NCBI GenBank assembly: GCA_046704785.1
Contig: JBJKRF010000009.1
Location: forward strand, 1-40,384
Reading direction: 5' to 3'
DNA length: 40,384 nt
From: JBJKRF01 sp046704785
GTDB taxonomy: Bacteria; Chloroflexota; Anaerolineae; Anaerolineales; Villigracilaceae
The notes beneath the pieces were generated by a model. That model ran no database searches. It was given only the letters and a program-made list of their open reading frames with translations, and was not told the origin of the DNA. Below are positions 24,137 to 32,173 of the stretch, in pieces. The position numbers and the translations under genes are program-made. Every line of letters starts with the position of its first letter. The stretch's first letter is position 1.

Positions 24137-25255
24137 TTATTTTTGAGGAACAAACGTCCATTTTTGGTTGCCGTTCTGGTCGAAGGCGTACAACTGTTCG
24201 CTTGTCTGCATGGGCGCGACCAGAATCAACTTATCAGCCAGGATGGGCGTTGTATATATCTGGGCTTTATCAATCGTTTTTTGCCAGTTGGCCGAGCCGT
24301 CGGCTTTTTTCAACGATTGAACAATTCCACCGTCGGTTACGTATATGATCTGGTCGCCGACAATGAGTGGACTGGCGATGATGGAACTGTTCTCATCGGT
24401 GCTCCAGGCCGTCGTCCCATCGGTGGTGTGCAGGGCGTAAAGCGTGCCGACCTTTCCATTCACCGTGCCAACATAGAGCATATCACCGTCTATGACCGGC
24501 GTGGACCAAATGCCGCCGTTCAGATTCTGCTTCCAAAGCTGCGAGCCGTCTGAGGCTTTGAGGGCGTACAAGCTGCCCGAAAGCGTGCCGATATAGATAT
24601 TGCCATCGGAACCAACGGCTGGCGAGCCCAAAATAGAATTGTCGAGCGTGGCTTTCCATTGTTGTTTGCCACTCTGCGCGTCCAGCGCAGCGACCTCGTG
24701 ATCGAGGCTCGTCACGAAGATCGACGTGCCGTCGGTGGTTGGTGAAGTCCACACACCGTGGGCCGAAACGCTGGTGCTCCACTTCTCATTACCCTTTGAA
24801 TCGAGAGCGTAGACGTTACCATCTCCTCCCGAGGCGTAGATTGTGTCCTTCACGATCAGCGGTGTGGCGAGCCACACACCTTTGGCGCCTGAAAACGTCC
24901 AATTGATATTGGCTGTTTTCGGGTCGAAGCTGAACAGGCTCTCGTTGCTCTGGTTGGCGCTGCCGACCACCAATTGACCGTCGCTGGTAATGGCCGGTGC
25001 GGCATAAAAGAGTAGATTGTTATCGGATTGGAGCGGGAAGCGCAGCGGTTGGGTTTTCCCGTCAGGGGTGTTGACGGTCGTTTCCTTGCCATTGCTTAAC
25101 TGCACAATGTAAACGGACGAACCATTCGAGAGATAAGCGTATTTTCCGTCTGATGCAATCCCCGGCCAATTGGTCGAAGTACGTCCCGAACAGGCAGTCA
25201 ACAAACCGGAAAGTAACAACAAACTCAGAAAGACAAGAAAACGATTGGACTTCAT
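24137..25255 (-). CDS. PQQ-type beta-propeller lipoprotein
   Basis: A 372-residue lipoprotein. The signal peptide ends in lipobox LTAC with Cys22 as the lipidated residue. The mature part is a beta-propeller of about seven PQQ-like repeats, each with a GDGNVYALDSKGNEKW, ALKASDGSQLWKQNL type blade. No enoyl or catalytic PQQ residues are evident. Similar propellers in BamB act as scaffolds for outer-membrane assembly, which may not apply to this envelope. AGGAG precedes the ATG at 25255. It stands between yidD and yidC, where an extra gene is unusual. Confidence 0.85.
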   Translation of the reverse strand: MKSNRFLVFLSLLLLSGLLTACSGRTSTNWPGIASDGKYAYLSNGSSVYIVQLSNGKETTVNTPDGKTQPLRFPLQSDNNLLFYAAPAITSDGQLVVGSANQSNESLFSFDPKTANINWTFSGAKGVWLATPLIVKDTIYASGGDGNVYALDSKGNEKWSTSVSAHGVWTSPTTDGTSIFVTSLDHEVAALDAQSGKQQWKATLDNSILGSPAVGSDGNIYIGTLSGSLYALKASDGSQLWKQNLNGGIWSTPVIDGDMLYVGTVNGKVGTLYALHTTDGTTAWSTDENSSIIASPLIVGDQIIYVTDGGIVQSLKKADGSANWQKTIDKAQIYTTPILADKLILVAPMQTSEQLYAFDQNGNQKWTFVPQK

Positions 25256-25262
25256 CGGTCTC

Positions 25263-25556
25263 CTACGGGACAGGATCATACCCGCCGGGATTGAATGGAT
25301 TGCATCGAAGCACGCGCCAACCTGCCATTACGGAGCCTTTTAGAGCCCCATATTTGTAGATGGCCTGATACCCATAATGGGAACAGGATGGATAGAAACG
25401 ACAGGTGTTCGGTGGCATTCCTTTGGAAAGTGTTTTCTGATAGAGCCGGATCAATGCCAGCAACAACAGGCGGGGCCAATATCGCGGTGTGCGGGGGAGG
25501 TCGCGCAGGCGGGGCTCGTTCGGATAATCATGTGGAAGGTAATACTGAGTTTCCAT
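25263..25556 (-). CDS. yidD: YidD membrane insertion efficiency factor
   Basis: A 97-residue protein with the YidD core LLLALIRLYQKTLSKGMPPNTCRFYPSCSHY, including the C-RFYPSCSHY motif, and the closing RVLRCNPFNPGGYDPV. It is a small membrane-associated helper of YidC. The start ATG at 25556 lies within the end of rnpA (29 bases overlap). It has about 20 more N-terminal residues than the shortest family members. Confidence 0.93.
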   Translation of the reverse strand: METQYYLPHDYPNEPRLRDLPRTPRYWPRLLLLALIRLYQKTLSKGMPPNTCRFYPSCSHYGYQAIYKYGALKGSVMAGWRVLRCNPFNPGGYDPVP

Positions 25557-25902
25557 TCGATGTCTTGAACAAATTCGCGCGCTGCAGAAGCTGCAAAACA
25601 GCCTCCTGAACCTGGGTAAGCGTTGCTTCCAGGATTGGTCGGCGAGCAATAAGAACCACGTCTGTCGACAGGCGCAGGGAAGGCGTCAGAGGCCGTATGG
25701 CTTCGCGCAGCAGGCGTTTGCCACGGTTCCGCGCCACAGCATTTCCCACACTTCGCCCAGCGGTCACGCCCACCCGCAGCCCCTCTTCCGTTGATGGGGC
25801 TGCTATCAACACAACAAGCGGGTGCGCGTAAGACTTGCCCAAATTTCGCACCCGCTTGAAATCAGTGGATCGGGTCAGACGAAAGCGGCGCTTCACTCGC
25901 AC
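25528..25902 (-). CDS. rnpA: Ribonuclease P protein component
   Basis: A 124-residue basic protein. RNase P protein motifs are present: FKRVRNLGKSYAHPLVVL and the RNR signature in VGNAVARNRGKRLLREAIR. It assists the RNA subunit in maturing tRNA 5' ends. Two close GTG starts are possible, at 25902 and 25896; GAGG just upstream suits the 25896 one better. The 3' end overlaps yidD. Follows rpmH by 54 bases. Confidence 0.95.
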   Translation of the reverse strand: MRVKRRFRLTRSTDFKRVRNLGKSYAHPLVVLIAAPSTEEGLRVGVTAGRSVGNAVARNRGKRLLREAIRPLTPSLRLSTDVVLIARRPILEATLTQVQEAVLQLLQRANLFKTSNGNSVLPST

Positions 25903-25956
25903 CTCACGCTGTTACTCGGAACGAGCGAGGGCGCAGCGGCCCCTCGTGGCGGAGCC

Positions 25957-26130
25957 TTACCAGCGGACCCGTTTGACGTGATTGTTGGATGAGACCGTAA
26001 GTTTGTAACGGCCACGCAGGCGACGGCGCTTGAGTACCTCGCGCCCGCCTGCGGTTGCCATGCGGGCGCGAAAGCCATGCACACGCACGCGACGACGAAT
26101 TTTCGGTTGGTAAGTACGTTTGGTCGACAT
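25957..26130 (-). CDS. rpmH: 50S ribosomal protein L34
   Basis: A 57-codon gene, too short for a routine length cut-off. Translation gives MSTKRTYQPKIRRR, then VHGFRARMATAGGREVLKRR and RRLRGRYKLTV, which is unmistakable L34. A short extra tail SSNNHVKRVRW follows the usual LTV end. It heads the rpmH-rnpA-yidD-lipoprotein-yidC-jag transcript. Confidence 0.97.
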   Translation of the reverse strand: MSTKRTYQPKIRRRVRVHGFRARMATAGGREVLKRRRLRGRYKLTVSSNNHVKRVRW

Positions 26131-26436
26131 GCAAAATCCTCAATACTGGGTGACAATAACAAAAGTGTGCCGTTCAATGGTTTGAGCGGCACGCCATTAT
26201 AACGTATAGACGCGATTTAAGTCAAAGACTTGGCCGATTTCAGCCTCCTTGCGTACCGTGAGCGTCGAGTTCTCTTTTTACCTTGCGCCGCGCAAACCCT
26301 CACAGCTAGTCATATTGGAAAATCCTGGAGAACCCGCACTTCCTGACCTATGCAGCATAACAGATCGATATAAGATCGCAAATCAGCGGCTTTCTCCCTT
26401 GCCGGGAACGCTTTTTTAGGGCAAAATGAACTCAAC
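26131..26436. other. Divergent intergenic region at the orientation flip
   Basis: About 305 bases between rpmH (leftward) and the metallophosphoesterase gene (rightward). It holds the rpmH promoter. I found no DnaA-box consensus (TTATNCACA), no AT-rich 13-mer array and no RNA gene. In many bacteria the origin lies next to rpmH, so the region merits a skew check. Confidence 0.5.
26196..26225 (-). promoter_or_regulatory. Sigma-70-type promoter of the rpmH operon
   Basis: Minus strand: TTGACT (26220-26225), 18-base spacer, TATAAT (26196-26201). One of the two best promoters in the window. Confidence 0.8.
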
Positions 26437-27057
26437 ATGAAAATCTTTGCAGTGAGCGACCAGGTCGTTGATCATCTTTATACAAGTGCCGTTCGACAGA
26501 CTTATCCAGACGTGCGCATGATCATTGGTTGTGGTGATCTTCCGTATTCGTACCTCGAATTCCTTGTTACTGTTTTCAACGTTCCCATGTTCTACGTACC
26601 CGGCAATCATGACCCGGCTTATGGCATGGCGGCCAATGCACGGGCCCAGGGCGGCACCAACCTCGACGGGACGATTACTTTCTGTAAAGGTTTCTTGTTG
26701 GCCGGGTTGGGGGGCAGTGTGCGCTACCGTTTGGGCAGCCCCAACCAGTATTCCCAATTCGGCATGTATCGGCGCGTCTTCCGGATGTTGCCCGCGTTTT
26801 TCTGGTCGCGTATCCGTCATCGACGCCCCATCGATATCCTGATCGCGCATTCGCCGCCTGCCGGTATCCATGACGATGAAGACCCGCCGCATAGGGGCCT
26901 GCACGCCCTCAACTTTCTGCTCAAAGTGGCGCATCCACGTTACATGTTGCACGGGCACACCATTTTTTATCGTCAGAATTTAAGAAGCCATATTACGCGT
27001 TATCTCCAGACGGACGTTGTCAACATTTACCCCTTCCGTATTCTCGAAATCGAATAG
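26437..27057 (+). CDS. Calcineurin-like metallophosphoesterase
   Basis: A 206-residue protein of the metallophosphoesterase superfamily. Motifs: FAVSDQV (Asp ligand, with the usual second-site His replaced), IGCGDLPYSYLE, VPGNHDPAY, LIAHSPPAGIHDD and LHGHTIF. The order and spacing fit a small phosphodiesterase/phosphatase; the substrate is not predictable. The ATG at 26437 has no clear Shine-Dalgarno; an imperfect -10 (CAAAAT) stands nine bases upstream. Confidence 0.85.
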   Translation: MKIFAVSDQVVDHLYTSAVRQTYPDVRMIIGCGDLPYSYLEFLVTVFNVPMFYVPGNHDPAYGMAANARAQGGTNLDGTITFCKGFLLAGLGGSVRYRLGSPNQYSQFGMYRRVFRMLPAFFWSRIRHRRPIDILIAHSPPAGIHDDEDPPHRGLHALNFLLKVAHPRYMLHGHTIFYRQNLRSHITRYLQTDVVNIYPFRILEIE

Positions 27058-27075
27058 CTGCCACGAACCTGAAGG

Positions 27076-28014
27076 ATGCCCCCAGTGTTGACATCACATC
27101 CCCTGGCCGGAATCTACGCTGCGGCGCTTACCCCGCTTAAAAACGATTTTTCGGTCGACCCCGAAGCCGTCATCCCGTTTCTGAGTTTCCTGGCTGCCCG
27201 TGGCTGTCACGGCGCGCTGCTGTTCGGTACCACCGGCGAGGGTCCCTCCTTCGCTCCCGCCGAACGCGAAAGGCTCTTGCGCGCTGCCTTGGAAATCCGC
27301 CGGACACACCCCTCCTTCCGCGTGTTGGCCGGTACCGGCACGCCCAGCCTGCAGGAGACCATCGACCTGACGCGCAGCGCCTTCGACCTGGGCTGCCAGG
27401 GCGTCCTGGTTTTGCCGCCCTACTATTTTCGCAAAGCCGACGAGCAGGGCCTCTTCCAGTGGTTCGACCTCGTCATCCGGGCAGCGGTGCCTGCAGGTGG
27501 ATTCCTGCTGGGGTATCACATCCCCGGCCAATCGGGGGTTGCGCTCTCGCTCGATCTGCTTTCCCGCCTGAAAGAAGCCCATCCACAGAAATTCGCCGGG
27601 GTAAAAGATTCATCCGGCGACTCCGAACATGCGCAGGCGCTCGGCGCACGTTTCGGCGACGATTTTTTGGTGCTAACCGGGAACGATGGATTGGTGCTTC
27701 ATGCTTTGGAACATCGCGCTGGTGGCGCGATCACGGCCATGTCCAATCTATATTCCCCGATCCTGCGTCGTATATGGAATTCGTTCTCCCCGGGTGGAGA
27801 GTCTGCCGCGGCTGACGTGCAGGCGCAGTTAGATGCGCGCCGCCGGGCGCTCGACCCATATCGCCCCTTTGCGCCGATCCTGAAGGCGCTTCTCTTTCGC
27901 CTGCATGGCTTTGGTCCCTGGCCGCTGCGGCCCCCACTGCGCAGCCTGCCCGCCGAAAAGGTGGAGGCCTGCCTACGGGACCTGCAACAACTCGAGAACT
28001 CGTCTGTGCGCTGA
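27076..28014 (+). CDS. DapA/NanA-family aldolase (dihydrodipicolinate synthase-like)
   Basis: A 312-residue TIM-barrel class I aldolase. The Schiff-base lysine is in FAGVKDSSGD and the catalytic tyrosine in LLGYHIPGQSG (YNIP-type box); the substrate-binding GTTGEGPSFA loop corresponds to GTTGE of DapA. It condenses or cleaves pyruvate-type compounds. It may not be true DapA, since no other lysine genes are near and the C-terminus differs. The ATG at 27076 overlaps its possible ribosome binding site GAAGGA; GTG at 27085 has better spacing. It follows the phosphoesterase by 18 bases. Confidence 0.85.
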   Translation: MPPVLTSHPLAGIYAAALTPLKNDFSVDPEAVIPFLSFLAARGCHGALLFGTTGEGPSFAPAERERLLRAALEIRRTHPSFRVLAGTGTPSLQETIDLTRSAFDLGCQGVLVLPPYYFRKADEQGLFQWFDLVIRAAVPAGGFLLGYHIPGQSGVALSLDLLSRLKEAHPQKFAGVKDSSGDSEHAQALGARFGDDFLVLTGNDGLVLHALEHRAGGAITAMSNLYSPILRRIWNSFSPGGESAAADVQAQLDARRRALDPYRPFAPILKALLFRLHGFGPWPLRPPLRSLPAEKVEACLRDLQQLENSSVR

Positions 28015-28032
28015 CGGGTGATTCCCCCCTAC

Positions 28033-28740
28033 TTACGAAAAACCCAATTTACGTTCTTTCATCGATATATAGCGCCCGCGACCGATGATGAGATGGTCGA
28101 GCACTTCGATGTCCACCAGCTTGCCGGCCTGGATGAGCGCGCGCGTCACCGCTGCGTCGTCGGGGCTCGGCGTGGGGTCGCCGCTGGGATGGTTGTGGAT
28201 GACAATGATCGCTGTGGCGTTGCGCCGGATGGCGGCCTTGAACACTTCGCCGATGCGCACCTGGGAGGTGTTGACCGAGCCGTGATAGACCTCCACGATG
28301 TCGAGTACGTGGTTGCGGGTGTCGAGCAGCAGCACGCGCAGGTGCTCCTGCTCCAGGGCCGACATTTCGTATTGCACCAGCGCAGCCGCGTCGGCTGGGC
28401 TGGTGATGGTCGGACGCTCTTCAGGCACTTCGAGCATCAGCCGGCGTCCCAACTCGATGGCGGCTTTGATCTGGGCGGCTTTGGCTTCACCGATGCCGTG
28501 TTGGTTCATCAGTTCCTCGAAGGGCACGCGGTGCAGGCCGCCCAGGCCGTCGCACTGTTGCAATAGTCGCTGCCCAACCTGGACGGCGTTTTCGCCGGGG
28601 ACGCCGACTCGCAGCAGGATGGCGATCAATTCGGCATTGGACAGGGCTTGCGGGCCGAGTGAGGCCAGTCGCTCGCGCGGGCGTTCACTTTGGCGCAGGT
28701 CCATGATACGATAAACGGGATGTATGGTCGGGTCGGTCAT
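28033..28740 (-). CDS. radC: RadC/JAB-domain protein
   Basis: A 235-residue RadC (UPF0758) protein. An N-terminal helix-hairpin-helix-like part (about 20-105, LSNAELIAILLRVG and NQHGIGEAKAAQIKAA) is followed by an MPN/JAB metalloprotease-like domain with E in IVEVYHGSVNTSQ and HNHPSGDPTPSPDD, the complete JAMM zinc motif. The true cellular role is disputed; a DNA-repair function has not held up well in E. coli. The ATG at 28740 follows GGGGAGA. It is a lone minus-strand gene here. Confidence 0.94.
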   Translation of the reverse strand: MTDPTIHPVYRIMDLRQSERPRERLASLGPQALSNAELIAILLRVGVPGENAVQVGQRLLQQCDGLGGLHRVPFEELMNQHGIGEAKAAQIKAAIELGRRLMLEVPEERPTITSPADAAALVQYEMSALEQEHLRVLLLDTRNHVLDIVEVYHGSVNTSQVRIGEVFKAAIRRNATAIIVIHNHPSGDPTPSPDDAAVTRALIQAGKLVDIEVLDHLIIGRGRYISMKERKLGFS

Positions 28741-28864
28741 TGCGGTCTCCCCATGGGATGTTTCTCCCACTTATACAATGAGAAGCGGAAGAATGCAAGG
28801 CGACTGCCAGAAAATGCCAGTGGCTCCCTTTTGGGCGCTGCGCGATGCCCCGACAAAGAATCGC

Positions 28865-28893
28865 TTGACATCCACTCCTGCCTCAAGTAGAAT
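28865..28893 (+). promoter_or_regulatory. Promoter of the tRNA-Ala pair
   Basis: TTGACA (28865-28870), exactly 17 bases, TAGAAT (28888-28893). Transcription would start near 28900, about ten bases before the first tRNA. Confidence 0.85.
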
Positions 28894-28910
28894 TTCATCC
28901 TCTCTGAAAT

Positions 28911-28983
28911 GGGCCTGTAGCGCAGCTGGGAGCGCGCCTCAATCGCACTGAGGAGGTCAGGGGTTCGAATCCCCTCAGGTCCA
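28911..28983 (+). tRNA. tRNA-Ala (anticodon CGC)
   Basis: A 73-base cloverleaf: seven-pair acceptor GGGCCTG/CAGGTCC, D arm GCGC/GCGC, anticodon stem CCTCA/TGAGG with loop ATCGCAC (anticodon CGC, reads GCG), and T arm GGGGTTCGAATCCCC. The G3-U70 wobble that identifies tRNA-Ala is present. Discriminator A; CCA is not encoded. Confidence 0.96.
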
Positions 28984-29026
28984 CTGTTCAGTGACAACGT
29001 TACCAAATTGCTGAATCTAAAAGCCC

Positions 29027-29099
29027 GGGCCCATAGCGCAGTTGGGAGCGCGTCTCAATGGCATTGAGAAGGTCGGGGGTTCGAATCCCCCTGGGTCCA
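29027..29099 (+). tRNA. tRNA-Ala (anticodon GGC)
   Basis: A 73-base cloverleaf: acceptor GGGCCCA/TGGGTCC, D arm GCGC/GCGC, anticodon stem TCTCA/TGAGA with loop ATGGCAT (anticodon GGC, reads GCC and GCT), T arm GGGGGTTCGAATCCCCC. It also has G3-U70 and discriminator A; CCA is not encoded. It lies 43 bases after the first tRNA-Ala and is probably cotranscribed. Confidence 0.96.
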
Positions 29100-29138
29100 C
29101 TGAACGGCGATTGGTTTGAAGCCAGTTGCTTCCTGGTT

Positions 29139-29189
29139 GCGGTCACGAATTGCGGTTTCCTGCTCGATCAAAGCGCAGTTTGTGACCGC
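29139..29189 (+). repeat. Long stem-loop between tRNA-Ala and the leuS T-box
   Basis: Arms 29139-29154 and 29174-29189 form a continuous 16-bp stem in plus-strand RNA with two G-U pairs and a 19-base loop. No T-run follows. It may end the tRNA transcript or protect its 3' end. Confidence 0.6.
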
Positions 29190-29222
29190 GGTTGTTATAC
29201 TCAAGCCATATTCTTAAAGTGC

Positions 29223-29228
29223 TATAAT
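29223..29228 (+). promoter_or_regulatory. -10 element of the leuS T-box transcript
   Basis: TATAAT upstream of the T-box leader, giving a start near 29235. No good -35 hexamer at 16-18 bases. Confidence 0.55.
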
Positions 29229-29234
29229 CGTTGT

Positions 29235-29567
29235 AGCTGTAACGCTTTTGTGCCCTTGCAGACAAATACAGAAAAGCCATGGCAGGAGTAGTAGGCCATC
29301 CCGTCAGCGAGAAGGGAGAGTGAGGTGGAAGCCCTTCGCAGCGTTCGCGGGAGCGCAGTGCACCTGAACCGGTGCCAAAGGCCGAACTCGCCTGTCGATC
29401 CCAAGAGGGAAGGCTGCGCCGGTGAATCCAGTAGTCGGCGCCGGGATTGCCCGTTATGGCAAGCCAAGTGCGTTCGAAAGGCCGCTGCCTTTCAAACGAA
29501 ACCGGGTGGTACCGCGGAGTTGATCGACTTATCCCTTCGTCCCTGTGTGGAGGAAGGGGTTTTTTGT
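29235..29567 (+). promoter_or_regulatory. T-box riboswitch controlling leuS (Leu specifier)
   Basis: Stem I can be drawn: GGCAGG (29281-29286) pairs with CCTGTC (29391-29396); the specifier loop has AGTA (29290-29293) opposite GAA; GGCC (29294-29297) pairs with GGCC just before it. The specifier after GAA is CTC (29387-29389), a leucine codon. The T-box sequence GGGTGGTACCGCGG is at 29504-29517; its bulge TGGT would pair with the ACCA end of uncharged tRNA-Leu (discriminator A). The intrinsic terminator (CCCTTC... GAAGGG plus six T) lies at 29533-29566. Uncharged tRNA-Leu should favour readthrough into leuS. Confidence 0.96.
29533..29566 (+). terminator. Regulated terminator of the leuS T-box
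   Basis: Stem CCCTTC/GAAGGG with extra pairing inside, followed by TTTTTT. It is the off-state hairpin of the T-box. Confidence 0.85.
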
Positions 29568-29604
29568 TAAGGCGCAATGACGCGAGAAGCGCCGGGAGGC
29601 CAAA

Positions 29605-29670
29605 ATGAAAAAATGGAATGAGCACTCAATCGAACGAGGAAAGAATGACCAAAGCTTACAATCCTGCTGA
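29605..29670 (+). CDS. Possible 21-codon upstream ORF overlapping the leuS start
   Basis: ATG at 29605 with a strong GGGAGG five to six bases upstream; the ORF (MKKWNEHS...) runs 21 codons to TGA at 29668. It is out of frame with leuS and overlaps both possible leuS starts. It may be a translational coupling device or simply chance; no protein function is claimed. Confidence 0.35.
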   Translation: MKKWNEHSIERGKNDQSLQSC

Positions 29671-32128
29671 AATCGAAAAGAAATGGCAAGCCAAATGGGA
29701 GGCAGACGAGCTGTACCACGCCGATATCGACGAGAGCAAGCCCAAGCATTATGCCCTGACCATGCTGCCCTATCCTTCCGGTGACCTGCATATCGGTCAC
29801 TGGTATGCCATGACGCCTTCCGATGCGCGCGCGCGTTACATGCGCATGAAAGGCTATAACGTCTTGTTCCCCATGGGCTTCGACGCCTTCGGCCTGCCTG
29901 CCGAAAACGCGGCCATCAAACGCAGCATCCACCCGAAAAAATGGACCTATGAGAATATCGAGAACATGCGCAAGCAACTACGCTCGATGGGCGCCATGTT
30001 CGACTGGCGGCGCGAGGCCATTTCGGCGGACCCCGAATATTACAAGTGGACCGAGTGGTTCTTTATTCAGTTATTCAAGCATGGCATGGCTTACCGCAAA
30101 ATGTCACCGGTGGATTGGTGCCCCAACTGCAATACCACCCTGGCGCGTGAGCAGGTCTGGGGTGAGGATCGCGTGTGTGAGCGCTGCGGCACGCCCGTGA
30201 TCAAGAAAGACCTGGAGCAGTGGTTCTTTACCACCACCAAATACGCCGACGAACTGCTGGACTTCTCGTCCATCGACTGGCCGGAACGCGTGCAGACTTT
30301 GCAGACCAACTGGATCGGTCGCTCGGAAGGCGCGAGCGTGGTCTTCCACACGGGCGCCTCTGTTTCAGAAGGAGGGGACGAAATCGAAATCTTTACCACC
30401 CGTCCCGATACGTTGTGGGGCGCGACCTTCATGGTGCTGTCGCCCGAACATCCCCTGGTGGAAAAGATCACCACGCCGGCCCAGAAAGAAGCCGTCGAGG
30501 CGTACAAGGCCCAGGCGGCGCGGCAATCCGACATCGAGCGCCAGGCCACAGACAAGGAGAAAACCGGCGTCTTCACCGGCGGATACGCCATCAACCCGGT
30601 CAACGGCGCAAATGTTCCCATCTGGATCGCCGACTACGTGCTGATGAGCTACGGCACGGGCGCGATTATGGCCGTCCCGGCGCATGACGAGCGCGACTTC
30701 GAATTCGCCCGGAAGTTCGACCTGCCCATCATCCCGGCCATCCAACCCGACGGGGAGCCCGACCTGGACGGAGCCACGATGGAGGCCGCTTATATCGGCG
30801 GCGGTCACATGGTCAACTCCGCCCAATTTGACGGCACCCAGGTCAACGAAGAAAAAGGGAAAAAGAATCCCGGAATCGTGGCCGTGGTCCAGTGGTTGCA
30901 GGAGCAGGGCGCCGGTAAGTTTGCCGTGACCTACAAACTGCGCGATTGGTTGATCAGCCGCCAGCGCTATTGGGGCGCACCCATCCCAATGATCCGTTGT
31001 GAGAAACACGGCTGGAATCCGGTGCCGGAAGACCAACTGCCCGTGCTGCTGCCCGATGACGTGGAGTGGAAGCCGACCGGCGAGAGCCCCTTGAAGCTGC
31101 ACCCCACTTGGAAGAACACCACCTGCCCGGTGTGCGGCGAACCGGCCGTGCGCGAGACCGATACGATGGACACGTTCATGTGCTCGTCGTGGTATCACCT
31201 GCGCTATTTGAGTCCCTGGTACAGCGAGGGCCCCTTCGACGATGCCGAGTACAACTACTGGATGCCGGTGGACACCTACACCGGCGGCATCGAACACGCC
31301 ACCATGCACCTGATCTACACGCGCTTCTTCCACAAAGCGCTGCGCGATATGGGCGTCACCGAAGGCCCCGAACCGATGCTGCAACTGCGCAACCAGGGCA
31401 TGGTGCTGGGTGAAGACGGCGAGAAGATGTCGAAGAGCCGCGGCAATGTGATTGCCCCCGATGTGCTGGTACAGAAATACGGCGCAGACACGGTACGCGC
31501 GTACCTGATGTTTTTCGCGCGCTGGGATATGGGCGCGCCCTGGGACAGCCAGGGCATCGAAGGCGCGTCCCGTTGGGTGCGCCGCGCCTGGACGCTGTTC
31601 ACCGACGAGAACAAGGGCGGGTCGCCCACCCCCGAAACGTTGCGCGGCTTGCGACGGAAGGTTCACCAGACCTTGAAACGCGTCTCGCACGACTTCGAGA
31701 GCTTCGAGTTCAACACCATCGTCTCCTCGCTGATGGAACTACTGAACGAGATGTACCGGGCCCGCGAAGGCGGCGCTGCCGGGTCGGCGGAATGGGCCGA
31801 GGCCCAGGAGATCTATCTAAAAATGATGGCTCCCATCGCGCCGCACATCGCCGAAGAACTGTGGACGGATGTGTTGGGCAAACCCTATAGCGTGCATACG
31901 CAGCTCTGGCCCAAGGTGGACGAGGCCGCCGCCAAGGAGGACGAGATCACCCTCGCGGTGCAGGTCAACGGCAAAGTGCGTGACCGCGTCACCGTGGCCG
32001 CCGAGGCCGACGAGGCCACCGTCCGGGCCGCGGCGCTGGCCGCCGAAGGCGTGCTCAAGTCGCTGGACGGCAAGACGCCCAAGAAGGTTATCGTCGTCAA
32101 GGGCAAACTGGTCAGCGTGGTGGTGTGA
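29645..32128 (+). CDS. leuS: Leucyl-tRNA synthetase
   Basis: An 827-residue class I synthetase of the bacterial LeuRS type. HIGH motif in PYPSGDLHIGHW (about residues 42-53), zinc-type Cys cluster in WCPNCNTTLA and VCERCGTPV, CP1 editing domain (about 210-410) with TTRPDTLWGATFM and GTGAIMAVPAHDERD, a second Cys pair CPVCGEP, KMSKS in EDGEKMSKSRGN, and the C-terminal anticodon-binding region. All parts look complete. The ATG at 29645 has GAGGAAAG upstream and gives the usual N-terminus MTKAYNPAEIEKKWQ; ATG at 29618 in the same frame is possible. Controlled by the T-box in front. Confidence 0.97.
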   Translation: MTKAYNPAEIEKKWQAKWEADELYHADIDESKPKHYALTMLPYPSGDLHIGHWYAMTPSDARARYMRMKGYNVLFPMGFDAFGLPAENAAIKRSIHPKKWTYENIENMRKQLRSMGAMFDWRREAISADPEYYKWTEWFFIQLFKHGMAYRKMSPVDWCPNCNTTLAREQVWGEDRVCERCGTPVIKKDLEQWFFTTTKYADELLDFSSIDWPERVQTLQTNWIGRSEGASVVFHTGASVSEGGDEIEIFTTRPDTLWGATFMVLSPEHPLVEKITTPAQKEAVEAYKAQAARQSDIERQATDKEKTGVFTGGYAINPVNGANVPIWIADYVLMSYGTGAIMAVPAHDERDFEFARKFDLPIIPAIQPDGEPDLDGATMEAAYIGGGHMVNSAQFDGTQVNEEKGKKNPGIVAVVQWLQEQGAGKFAVTYKLRDWLISRQRYWGAPIPMIRCEKHGWNPVPEDQLPVLLPDDVEWKPTGESPLKLHPTWKNTTCPVCGEPAVRETDTMDTFMCSSWYHLRYLSPWYSEGPFDDAEYNYWMPVDTYTGGIEHATMHLIYTRFFHKALRDMGVTEGPEPMLQLRNQGMVLGEDGEKMSKSRGNVIAPDVLVQKYGADTVRAYLMFFARWDMGAPWDSQGIEGASRWVRRAWTLFTDENKGGSPTPETLRGLRRKVHQTLKRVSHDFESFEFNTIVSSLMELLNEMYRAREGGAAGSAEWAEAQEIYLKMMAPIAPHIAEELWTDVLGKPYSVHTQLWPKVDEAAAKEDEITLAVQVNGKVRDRVTVAAEADEATVRAAALAAEGVLKSLDGKTPKKVIVVKGKLVSVVV

Positions 32129-32135
32129 TTTCCCG

Positions 32136-32163
32136 GGGCGGACGGTACTGTCCGCCCTTTTTT
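32136..32163 (+). terminator. Intrinsic terminator after leuS
   Basis: GGGCGGAC/GTCCGCCC stem with a six-base loop and a run of six T, eight bases past the leuS stop. Confidence 0.92.
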
Positions 32164-32173
32164 ATCGCCGGTG

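Noticed and set aside
26500..26512. TTATCCAGA resembling a DnaA box
   Set aside because: One mismatch, isolated and inside the metallophosphoesterase gene; no cluster.
30365..31690. 441-codon open frame on the minus strand opposite leuS
   Set aside because: It lies entirely inside a complete leucyl-tRNA synthetase with all motifs; no ribosome binding site or domain.
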